Below are positions 5,816 through 11,316 of a DNA stretch of 11,316 bases, one piece after another; the stretch's first letter is position 1, and each line of letters begins with the position of its first letter. The notes below the pieces were generated by a model. The model was given only the letters and a program-made list of their open reading frames with translations, ran no database searches and was not told the origin of the DNA. The position numbers were made by a program, and so were the translations under genes. The stretch covers positions 1-11,316 of the forward strand of contig JAEDMN010000100.1 in the NCBI GenBank assembly GCA_016302985.1, given 5' to 3'. Origin of the DNA: Kiritimatiellia bacterium (GTDB lineage: Bacteria > Verrucomicrobiota > Kiritimatiellia > RFP12 > UBA1067).

Positions 5816-8290
5816 ATGCGGAAGTACTACGACGAGGACGACGAATACGAGCAGGAGCAGCAGAAGGAGGAGGTCCAGCGCGAGCTGCTGCCGGCCGTGC
5901 GCCTGAAGGTCTGGGACGGACTGCTGGCCCTGGCCCTGGGCGTCTGCGCGTTCGCCGGACTGTGGTGGTTCTCCTTCCCCGACCTGAGCCCGGACGTCTG
6001 GGACGGCGCCGTGGTCGCGGCCGGCATCCGTCCGCCCGCCGAAGTGTCGCCCGGTCTGTGGCGCGGCCTGGCGCACGGGTTCTATCTGGGCGGCGTGTCC
6101 GGTGGCAACCAGGCGCTGATGTGGGCGGGCCGGCTCTGCGGCGCGCTGACGGCAGGCTGCGCCTACCTGCTGCTGCGGTCGCTGCTGGCGCTGCTCGTGC
6201 GTGGGCGCCTCCGCTATGCCGTCCGGCGCACGGTGGTCCAGGTCGTGGCGGCGGCGCTGGGCGCGGTCTTCTTCACCTGCGCGGATCCCGTGTGGAAGGC
6301 GGTCCAGACCTTCTCGCCCGCGGGTCTGGAAATGCTGCTGTCCCTGTTCGCGATGCTGTTGTGGACGGGGTTCCTGCTCCATGGCGGGCTGTTCTCCGCC
6401 TATGCGTCCGTGTGCCTGCTCGGCTTCCTGGCGGCCGACACGCCGATGGGCTTCGTCCTGCTGGCCGTCGCCTTCGGCATCTACTTCCAGGGACTCCGTC
6501 GCCGCGCGCTCTGCGAGAACATGCCGCTGCTGGACCCCATCGTCGGGCAGTCCGCGAAGTGGTACCTGACGTTTTTCTGGGCCGTCGGCCTGATCGCCGG
6601 CATCGCGGCGAACTGCGCGACGTACATGAAGCTGGGCGGACTCGACGCGGCGGGCCAGGTCGTCGGCGACCTGCCGCTGGCCTACCTCCTGTGCTGGTGG
6701 CACCAGCTGGTCGGCGCCGCGGACGGGCTGGGATGGGTGCTGGGCGTCGTCGTGTGCGTGCTGCCGTTCGCGGTGGCGGCGGTGATGCTGCCGCGCGCGG
6801 TCGACGAGGAGCAGTTCCTGCCGTACCACGTGGGCGCGGTCTTCTTCTTCACCGGGGTGCTCGCCTTCGCCCAGGTCGCGATGCTGAGTCCGCTCTGGTT
6901 CTGGACCTGGAGCGAGTCCGCGCAGGTGAATTCGCCCTATCTCCTGCAGACGCTGATGTTCCTGTCCGCGGCCACGGCCGTCTTCGCGCTCGTGGCGCTG
7001 GGCGGCGACGCCTGCTGCCGCAATCACGCGCGGCTGGCGATGCAGCGCTTCGCGGAGCTGCACGAGGACGGGAGCGGCGCCGACGCGACGGCCCGGAAGG
7101 CGGGCCGCGGCAAGCGTGGCGGCCTGGTCGTCTTCCTGCTGGCGGGCGCCCTGCTGGCCGCGGGCGTCCTGCCCGGGCGGACGCTGGCGCGGACGCGCGA
7201 GATGCTGGGCGTCATCGCGGACTACGCGCGCGAGGTCGTCGCGGAGTGCGGCCCCGTGCACTGGATCTTCACCGACGGTTCCTTCGACGCCCGGCTCGAG
7301 CTCGCTTCGGCCGAGCGGGGCGGCGCGCTCAGGGCCTTGTCGATGATGGGGGCCAACACGCCCTACCAGCAGGCGCTGCGCAAGCGGGGCGTGACGGACG
7401 CGGAGGACCTCATGGCGCTCTCGATGGGCACGCCGATGCTGCTCCGCACGTGGATGCACGACAAGCCCGCGCGCATGGCGGACTCCGCCATCCAGCTGGG
7501 CTTTGAACTCTGGAAGAAGGACGGCAAGGAGCTGCCCGTCTGCTCGGGCGTGCTCGCGCGGCCGGCCGGGATGGAGCCCGAGGCGTGCGCGCGCGGCGTG
7601 GAGGCGGCGAACGGCCTGGCGGACCGGATTCTCGACATCTATGCGCGCGGCGGGCTCGAGCAGGCGGCCGGTCTTCGGTTCCGCGAGCTATTCCTCTACG
7701 TGCAGTGGCGCATCGCCCGCCTCGCGCGCATGCGCGCCGAGCGCGCGGACCGCGCGGGCGACACGCAGGGGGCGATGAAGGACGTGAAGCTCTCGGACAG
7801 GCTGGACAACACGAACGAGTCGCTGAAGCGGATCCTGGCCGCGATGGAGAAGGCGCGGGCCACGACCCTGCGCCAGGTCTCGCCGCGGGAGGGCCTGCAG
7901 CTCGCGCTGGCGCGCGCGGACTTCGCGCTGGCGCGCCGCTACGCCGAGCCGATCCTCGAGGCGGACCCCGACGATCCGAACGCGAACTTCGGCATGGGCA
8001 TGAGCTACTACACGCAGAAGCAGTGGTCCCGTTCGGAGGAGTACCTCCGGCGCTGCCTGGTGAAGCGTCCGAAGGAGCCCGCCGTGTGGAACAACCTCGC
8101 GATGACCTGCCTCTACCAGAACCGCTTCGACGAGGCGGAGACGCACGCGAAGAAGGCGCTCGCGCTGATTCCCGACTCCGCCGAGGTGAAGGACACGCTC
8201 CGGCAGATCGCCGAAGCGCGCGCCGAGGCGGCGAAGAAGTCCGCCGAAACGAAGCCGGCCGACACCGGGAAGAATCCGGAAGGAAAATAA
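5816..8290 (+). CDS. Polytopic membrane protein with C-terminal TPRs, DUF2723/TMEM260-like
   Basis: Large inner-membrane protein, 824 aa. Residues 1-32 are cytoplasmic-looking and very charged. About ten hydrophobic spans follow (near 35-52, 100-127, 138-160, 165-190, 200-225, 245-265, 300-325, 340-360, 375-397, 438-457), then a long soluble C-terminal half. The segments 'G-N-Q-A-L-M-W-A-G-R-L' and 'F-F-T-C-A-D-P-V-W-K-A-V-Q-T-F-S-P-A-G-L-E' recall the DUF2723/TMEM260 family (GT-C-like fold, linked to O-mannosyl-type transfer), but the usual first-loop acidic motif appears only as P-D-V-W-D-G-A. Residues about 480-590 form an unrecognised soluble domain beginning 'W-I-F-T-D-G-S-F-D'. Residues about 697-805 carry at least two TPRs ('A-N-F-G-M-G-M-S-Y-Y' and 'V-W-N-N-L-A-M-T-C-L-Y-Q'), and the last 20 residues are Lys/Ala-rich. 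The start at 5816 has GGAGG 9 bases upstream. No promoter fits between the terminator and the start. A glycan-transfer or envelope-assembly role is inferred. Confidence 0.8.
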   Translation: MRKYYDEDDEYEQEQQKEEVQRELLPAVRLKVWDGLLALALGVCAFAGLWWFSFPDLSPDVWDGAVVAAGIRPPAEVSPGLWRGLAHGFYLGGVSGGNQALMWAGRLCGALTAGCAYLLLRSLLALLVRGRLRYAVRRTVVQVVAAALGAVFFTCADPVWKAVQTFSPAGLEMLLSLFAMLLWTGFLLHGGLFSAYASVCLLGFLAADTPMGFVLLAVAFGIYFQGLRRRALCENMPLLDPIVGQSAKWYLTFFWAVGLIAGIAANCATYMKLGGLDAAGQVVGDLPLAYLLCWWHQLVGAADGLGWVLGVVVCVLPFAVAAVMLPRAVDEEQFLPYHVGAVFFFTGVLAFAQVAMLSPLWFWTWSESAQVNSPYLLQTLMFLSAATAVFALVALGGDACCRNHARLAMQRFAELHEDGSGADATARKAGRGKRGGLVVFLLAGALLAAGVLPGRTLARTREMLGVIADYAREVVAECGPVHWIFTDGSFDARLELASAERGGALRALSMMGANTPYQQALRKRGVTDAEDLMALSMGTPMLLRTWMHDKPARMADSAIQLGFELWKKDGKELPVCSGVLARPAGMEPEACARGVEAANGLADRILDIYARGGLEQAAGLRFRELFLYVQWRIARLARMRAERADRAGDTQGAMKDVKLSDRLDNTNESLKRILAAMEKARATTLRQVSPREGLQLALARADFALARRYAEPILEADPDDPNANFGMGMSYYTQKQWSRSEEYLRRCLVKRPKEPAVWNNLAMTCLYQNRFDEAETHAKKALALIPDSAEVKDTLRQIAEARAEAAKKSAETKPADTGKNPEGK

Positions 8291-8314
8291 CCCGGCCGCG
8301 GTCTCCGTCCAGAG

Positions 8315-8339
8315 CCGGCCGGCCCTTCAGGCCGGCCGG
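8315..8339. repeat. Perfect GC-only hairpin between convergent genes
   Basis: CCGGCCGGCC (8315-8324) and its exact complement GGCCGGCCGG (8330-8339) flank a CTTCA loop. It lies between the end of the membrane-protein gene (8290) and the end of the ELM1-like gene, whose stop codon (8327-8329) falls in the loop. Neither strand has a following T-run, so it is not a classical intrinsic terminator, though it may protect 3' ends or slow polymerase in both directions. Confidence 0.7.
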
Positions 8340-9280
8340 GAAGGGAACAGAAGCGACCTCGCCGCGGCAAAGGGCCCGGCGAGGTCGATCTTCTTTGAGC
8401 CGAGCGCCGCGCAGGATTCCGCGAAGCGCCGGAACTTGTGGGGGCCGGGGTTCAGATTGTCGAGCACGCGGACCTCCGCGGCGCCGAAGGTGCAGGCCTC
8501 GGAGAGCATGCCCGTGGACTCGGCCGTCACATAGAGCACCTTCGCCAGGGAGACGAAGGCGGGAATCGGGTTGAAGTGGTCCTTCGAGAACAGAAGCCTG
8601 TAGTCGAAGGGGAACGCGTCCACCACGGCCTCGACGTCGGCCGGCGTGCGGCGCGAGGTCGTGACCCAGAATTCGGGCGCGGGGCCGGCGGCGTCCTTCG
8701 CGAAGGACGGGTGCCCGTTCTCGGCGAACACGCGCGTCAGCTGCGCGCGCATCCAGTCCGCCGTCATGGTCGAGCACTTGTTGGGGCCGCCGACGATCAC
8801 GGCCACGGCGGGCCGTCCGGACGCGGGATGGCGGGTGCGGAAGGCCTCCGTGCCGGCGGCGTAGAAGGCCGCGTCGCTGGCGACGAGGTTGGCGGGGATC
8901 TCGACCACGTTCGGCGCGGCGGGCGGGCGGTCGAAGGCCGGCGCGAGCACGCAGTCGAAGGTGGAGACGCGGTAGCCGCGCGGGTAGAGCACGACGCCGC
9001 ACTTCACGCCGAAGCGGCGGGCGAGCGTCTTCGCGGCGTAGAAGGTGCCGGAGCCCGTGCCCAGCACGGCGGCGTAGTCGCCCGTCGCGGGCGCGCCCGT
9101 GAACAGGGACGCGGCATGGACGCCCAGGTGGTCCAGCAGGTAGGAAAGGGCCTTGTGGAAGCCGCTGCGGAAGTGGACCTCCACGAGGTCGAAGTCGCGG
9201 CCCAGGGCGCGCGCGAAGGCCTTCGACTGGTTCTCGTGGCCGGCCTTCCCGTCGGTGAGGATGAGGATTCGTTTGTCCAT
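8327..9280 (-). CDS. ELM1-family (mitochondrial-fission-ELM1-like) protein
   Basis: 317-aa cytoplasmic protein of the ELM1/PF06258 family, which has a GT-B-like fold and is common in bacteria, where its biochemical role is unsettled; the plant namesake acts in mitochondrial fission. The N-terminal 'T-D-G-K-A-G-H-E-N-Q-S-K-A-F' (residues 9-22) is the family hallmark. Later come 'G-T-G-S-G-T-F-Y-A-A-K', 'V-G-G-P-N-K-C-S' near the mid-point, 'T-T-S-R-R-T-P', and near the end 'Y-V-T-A-E-S-T-G-M-L-S-E-A', as expected for the nucleotide-sugar-type pocket of this fold. No signal peptide is visible. It starts 26 bases after the DHH phosphoesterase gene and has only a weak purine stretch (GGCGGAAA) before its ATG. 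It is the second gene of a two-gene minus-strand unit that converges on the membrane-protein gene. A sugar-transfer function in the envelope is possible but unproven. Confidence 0.88.
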   Translation of the reverse strand: MDKRILILTDGKAGHENQSKAFARALGRDFDLVEVHFRSGFHKALSYLLDHLGVHAASLFTGAPATGDYAAVLGTGSGTFYAAKTLARRFGVKCGVVLYPRGYRVSTFDCVLAPAFDRPPAAPNVVEIPANLVASDAAFYAAGTEAFRTRHPASGRPAVAVIVGGPNKCSTMTADWMRAQLTRVFAENGHPSFAKDAAGPAPEFWVTTSRRTPADVEAVVDAFPFDYRLLFSKDHFNPIPAFVSLAKVLYVTAESTGMLSEACTFGAAEVRVLDNLNPGPHKFRRFAESCAALGSKKIDLAGPFAAARSLLFPSRPA

Positions 9281-9306
9281 TTCGGTTTCCGCCGCGCGGC
9301 GGCCGT

Positions 9307-10308
9307 TCACTTGTCGCCCTTGAGAAGGCCCCGCACGGCGCGGCGCATCTGGCGTTTCGCGACGGCCATGCCGCCCTTGATGGTGCAGCCTGCGGCGCGG
9401 ACGTGCCCGCCGCCGCCGAAGCGTCCGGCGAGGACCGTCGCGTCCCAGGGGGCGCGCGTGCGGATGGAGACGCGCGTTTCGTGGGTGCGGTCGGGGATCT
9501 GGTAGAAGAAGAGCGCGATCTCGTTGCGCGCGACCTGGCGCGGGATCTCGATGACGTCCTCCGCCTCGGCCTTCGTGCCGCGGACTTCGCGGAAGTCGTC
9601 GCGCAGGAGCGTGACCTCCGCGACCCGGCGGTTCTTCCAGATGTGAAGGGACCGCCAGGCGCGTCGCTTGAGCTCCGTCGCCTTCGCGTTGAAGGAGCAG
9701 TAGAGGATGTCGTTGATGAAGGCGGTGCGCACGCCGTGCTTGAGCAGGTCGCCGGCGGCGCGGAGCGTGCCGGGCCCCGTCGAGTCGTAGGCGAAGCGGC
9801 CGGAGTCCGTGACGATCGCGACCCACAGGGCCTCGGCGGCGGCGTGGTCCAGCGGCCACTCCATCCACTTGGCGAAACGCCAGACGAGCTCGCCCGCCGA
9901 CGAGGCGTGCGGGTCGATGATCGAGACCGTGCCGAAGTCGGTGTTCGTGACATGGTGGTCGATGACGAGGAGGGGCAGCTTCTCGGCGAAGGGGCGCGTC
10001 TCGGGCGGCAGGCGGTCGAGGCTGGCGCAGTCGACGGAGACGAACAGGTCGAAGCGCCGGGACCTCAGCTTGCGGAGCGGGACCAGGTCCTCGACGCCCT
10101 CGAGGAAGCCGGGCTTGCCGAGGGCGTGGGGGTCTGCCGTCGCGACGGCGTCATGCCCCGCAGCCCGGAGGAGGCGGGCCAGGGCGATCATCGAGCCAAG
10201 GGAATCCCCGTCGGGGCTGAGGTGCCCCGACACGAGGATCCGCATGCTGCCGCCGGCCAGGAGGTCCCGGGCCGCGGCGAGGCGCGCACGTGTTTCCAGC
10301 TTGTCCAT
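9307..10308 (-). CDS. DHH/DHHA1 family phosphoesterase (NrnA-like)
   Basis: 333-aa cytoplasmic metal-dependent phosphoesterase. Family members degrade nanoRNAs (2-5 nt), dephosphorylate pAp from sulfur metabolism, or cleave linear di-nucleotides such as pApA. The DHH half has 'G-H29-L-S-P-D33-G-D35-S-L-G-S', 'S-V-D93-C' and 'I-D117-H118-H119', the Mn-binding set, all intact. The DHHA1 half ends with 'G-R-F-G-G-G-G-H-V-R-A-A-G-C', the substrate-binding glycine loop. Size and order match NrnA; an extra transmembrane/PAS part as in GdpP is absent. The start at 10308 is preferred because further upstream the frame leaves conserved sequence and runs through the opposite-strand RRM gene. There is no clear Shine-Dalgarno before it. 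The ELM1-like gene follows 26 bases downstream. Which substrate (nanoRNA, pAp or pApA) it prefers cannot be read from sequence. Confidence 0.92.
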   Translation of the reverse strand: MDKLETRARLAAARDLLAGGSMRILVSGHLSPDGDSLGSMIALARLLRAAGHDAVATADPHALGKPGFLEGVEDLVPLRKLRSRRFDLFVSVDCASLDRLPPETRPFAEKLPLLVIDHHVTNTDFGTVSIIDPHASSAGELVWRFAKWMEWPLDHAAAEALWVAIVTDSGRFAYDSTGPGTLRAAGDLLKHGVRTAFINDILYCSFNAKATELKRRAWRSLHIWKNRRVAEVTLLRDDFREVRGTKAEAEDVIEIPRQVARNEIALFFYQIPDRTHETRVSIRTRAPWDATVLAGRFGGGGHVRAAGCTIKGGMAVAKRQMRRAVRGLLKGDK

Positions 10309-10315
10309 GTGGCCA

Positions 10316-10352
10316 ATATTAAACCATATATTTTCCCCCTTGACGAGTGCAA
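10316..10352 (-). promoter_or_regulatory. Candidate promoter(s) of the DHH phosphoesterase gene, overlapping the RRM promoter
   Basis: On the minus strand TTGCAC (10352-10347) and TATATG (10330-10325) are 16 bases apart. An alternative -10 TAATAT (10321-10316) lies 7 bases before the ATG, which would put the transcript start at or near the start codon. I cannot decide between them. Either way the leader is 0 to about 12 bases, with no Shine-Dalgarno. The elements lie next to and between the plus-strand promoter boxes. Confidence 0.4.
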
Positions 10353-10368
10353 AAGCCTGGTGTAAACT
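10340..10368 (+). promoter_or_regulatory. Sigma-70-type promoter of the RRM protein gene
   Basis: A -35 TTGACG (10340-10345, five of six bases of TTGACA) and a -10 TAAACT (10363-10368) are separated by 17 bases. The predicted start near 10375 gives a leader of about 66 bases, much longer than the other genes here. No strong stem was found in that leader; only short 4-bp pairings such as CCGT/ACGG. Confidence 0.68.
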
Positions 10369-10440
10369 GTGTGGCACAACTCGTCCGTGGCGCGTGTTAC
10401 GGTGCGATTCGTAGTTAGTGATCAAGTAAGGACTCAAAAG

Positions 10441-10767
10441 ATGGATATCTATGTTGGTAACCTCGCTTATGCGACGACCGACGATGGGCTCAAGGCTGCG
10501 TTCGCGCAGTTTGGCGAAGTTACCTCCGCGCGTGTGGTGACCGATCGTATGACCGGCCGCTCCAAGGGCTTCGGCTTTGTCGAAATGCCCGACCGCGAGC
10601 AGGCCCAGGCGGCAATCGACGCCCTCAACGGCCAGCCGCTCGACGGCCGCACGGTCCGCGTGAACGAGTCGCAGCCCAAGCCCCGCACCGAGCGTCGCGG
10701 CGGCTTCGGCGGTGGTTACGGCGGTCCCCGCCGCGACCGTGGTGACCGCGGCGACACCCGCTGGTAA
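10441..10767 (+). CDS. Small RRM-domain RNA-binding protein with Gly/Arg tail
   Basis: 108-aa single-stranded-RNA-binding protein. One RNA recognition motif fills residues 1-80: RNP2 is I3-Y-V-G-N-L8 and RNP1 is K42-G-F-G-F-V-E-M49, with the aromatic residues that stack on RNA (Y4, F44, F46) intact. A tail of about 25 residues is rich in Arg and Gly (G-G-F-G-G-G-Y-G-G, then R-D-R-G-D-R-G). This is the bacterial Rbp/glycine-rich RNA-binding type, known from cyanobacteria and other phyla, where several members are cold-induced and act as RNA chaperones. The ATG at 10441 is chosen over an earlier in-frame GTG at 10369 because TAAGGA (10427-10432) lies 8 bases upstream, RNP2 begins at residue 3, and the GTG would lie before the predicted transcript start. 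It has its own promoter and terminator, so it is a single-gene unit. Confidence 0.94.
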   Translation: MDIYVGNLAYATTDDGLKAAFAQFGEVTSARVVTDRMTGRSKGFGFVEMPDREQAQAAIDALNGQPLDGRTVRVNESQPKPRTERRGGFGGGYGGPRRDRGDRGDTRW

Positions 10768-10801
10768 CCGAACGCGTGCGCGCAGCGCATGTGACAAGGG
10801 G

Positions 10802-10832
10802 GCCCGGCCGGACGGCCGGGCTTCTTCCTTTT
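10802..10832 (+). terminator. Rho-independent terminator after the RRM gene
   Basis: An 8-bp perfect stem GCCCGGCC (10802-10809) with GGCCGGGC (10814-10821) and a GGAC loop, followed by the T-rich run TTCTTCCTTTT. A second, weaker stem (about 10773-10791, with two G-T pairs) precedes it in the 3' untranslated region. Confidence 0.85.
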
Positions 10833-10842
10833 CCCGCGGGGG

Positions 10843-10871
10843 TTGCGCGCGTGGGGCGGTTGGGGTAAAAT
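10843..10871 (+). promoter_or_regulatory. Sigma-70-type promoter of the iolB-like gene
   Basis: A -35 TTGCGC (10843-10848) and a -10 TAAAAT (10866-10871) with a 17-base spacer. The -35 hexamer and spacing are identical to the promoter at 1269-1297. The predicted start near 10878 gives a leader of about 18 bases with AAAGGA (10880-10885). Confidence 0.7.
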
Positions 10872-10895
10872 AGGGTCCGAAAGGATTGACGAAAG

Positions 10896-11316
10896 ATGAG
10901 TGAGAAGCTGCTGGTTCCGTGCCGGCCCGTGCAGGGCTACAACAAGGTCTTCGACGTGGGCGAGAAGGGCATGCGCCTGACGAAGTTCGGCGTGATCAAG
11001 CTCGCCGCCGGGACGACGTACGAGGACGACACGGGCGACATGGAGGTGGCGCTGGTGCTGATCGGCGGCAACTTCAAGGCGCGCGGCGAGGGTTGGGCGT
11101 TCGAGGTCGCGGACGGTCGCACGAGCCCGTTCACGGGCAAGCCCCACTGCCTCTACATGCCGCGCCGCACGAAGTACGTGCTCGAGGCGACGACGGACGT
11201 CGAGCTGGCGTACAACGGCTCCCCCGCCACGCGCGACACGGCGAAGCCGACGCTGATCCGCCCCGAGGACACGCGCCACATCGCGCTCGGCAAGGACAAC
11301 TGGACGCGCACGAGCG
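10896..11316 (+). CDS. iolB: 5-deoxy-glucuronate isomerase-like protein, N-terminal part (3' end outside window)
   Basis: IolB converts 5-deoxy-D-glucuronate to 2-deoxy-5-keto-D-gluconate in myo-inositol breakdown; it is a cytoplasmic, metal-dependent bicupin. About 140 residues, roughly half the family's usual length, are in the window and the frame is open at the right edge. The order of motifs fits IolB: 'E-V-A-L-V-L-I-G-G' strand, 'F-E-V-x-D-G-R-x-S-P-F-x-G-K-P' loop, 'L-Y-M-P-R-R-T-K-Y' turn, 'E-A-T-T-D-V-E-L-A', and the 'I-R-P-E-D-T-R...G-K-D-N-W-T-R' linker, which in the family reads G-x-x-N-x-x-R. AAAGGA lies 10 bases before the ATG, and a promoter with a terminator in front of it shows that it begins its own transcript. 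Other iol genes would be expected downstream. Another cupin isomerase is less likely. Confidence 0.85.
   Translation, partial: MSEKLLVPCRPVQGYNKVFDVGEKGMRLTKFGVIKLAAGTTYEDDTGDMEVALVLIGGNFKARGEGWAFEVADGRTSPFTGKPHCLYMPRRTKYVLEATTDVELAYNGSPATRDTAKPTLIRPEDTRHIALGKDNWTRTS

Noticed and set aside
5486..7459. 657-codon open frame on the minus strand opposite the membrane protein
   Set aside because: Extremely Arg/Gln/His-rich with no domain; it spans a terminator and two opposite-strand genes.
7410..9953. 847-codon open frame on the minus strand in another frame over the ELM1 and DHH genes
   Set aside because: Low-complexity Arg/Ser/Pro/Ala composition, a shadow of two confidently identified genes.
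10369..10440. GTG start for the RRM protein giving 24 more residues
   Set aside because: It lies before the predicted transcript start; the ATG at 10441 has TAAGGA 8 bases upstream and begins right before RNP2.
10375..10440. Riboswitch or structured thermosensor in the RRM leader
   Set aside because: Only 4-bp pairings are visible by eye and no known riboswitch pattern; the leader is reported as long but not as an RNA element.
10309..10797. N-terminal extension of the DHH phosphoesterase on the minus strand
   Set aside because: The extension runs antisense through the RRM gene and contains no conserved family sequence; the DHH domain is complete from 10308.

Overview
This is a GC-rich bacterial chromosome segment with tightly packed genes and no mobile element, CRISPR array, tRNA or rRNA. 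The best guess for the host is Kiritimatiellota (a gut/rumen-type Kiritimatiellae) or a close PVC-superphylum relative. The basis is a run of secreted proteins of the style I associate with that group: a PEP-CTERM protein, a LamG-like protein with a degenerate 'D-x-x-D-G-x-G...Y-x-x-G-x-x-P' tail, and a TIGR02597-like duplicated protein. This assignment comes from remembered family patterns, not from a search.

Layout from left to right. (1) Positions 2-1234 (+) hold the 3' part of rpsA (ribosomal protein S1, three complete S1 repeats) followed by rpmB (L28, zinc-binding form), ended by a strong terminator. (2) Positions 1292-2503 (+) hold a promoter and a two-gene unit: a zinc-ribbon/coiled-coil protein whose stop overlaps (ATGA) the start of a CDP-alcohol phosphatidyltransferase (PgsA-like), then a UUCG-loop terminator. 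(3) Positions 2548-5790 (+) form a self-contained operon with one promoter, four secreted-protein genes 25-29 bases apart, each with its own Shine-Dalgarno, and one terminator; the last product has a PEP-CTERM sorting tail. (4) Positions 5816-8290 (+) encode a large polytopic membrane protein with a periplasmic-type C-terminal half carrying TPRs, resembling the DUF2723/TMEM260-like glycosyltransferase-topology proteins. (5) Positions 8327-10308 (-) are a convergent two-gene unit: a DHH/DHHA1 phosphoesterase (NrnA-like) followed by an ELM1-family protein. (6) Positions 10340-10832 (+) hold a divergent promoter, a small RRM RNA-binding protein and a terminator. (7) From 10843 to the right edge there is a promoter and the 5' part of an iolB-like gene (5-deoxy-glucuronate isomerase), cut by the window end.

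The intergenic layout is notably uniform: a hairpin terminator is followed directly by a sigma-70-type promoter (TTGCGC/TTGCCC, 17-18 base spacer, TATAAT-like -10) and a leader of only about 19 bases carrying the Shine-Dalgarno. The RRM gene departs from this with a leader of about 66 bases, and the divergent DHH gene departs the other way, with no recognisable Shine-Dalgarno and a possible leaderless start. There is no gene-free stretch longer than 300 bases; the longest is about 130 bases, at 10309-10440 and again at 10768-10895, and both are described below.

The most promising candidate for something undescribed is the four-gene secreted operon at 2603-5737, which looks like a co-expressed set of envelope or extracellular-surface proteins with one PEP-CTERM-anchored member. 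The rest is housekeeping: translation, phospholipid synthesis, nucleotide/RNA turnover and inositol catabolism.
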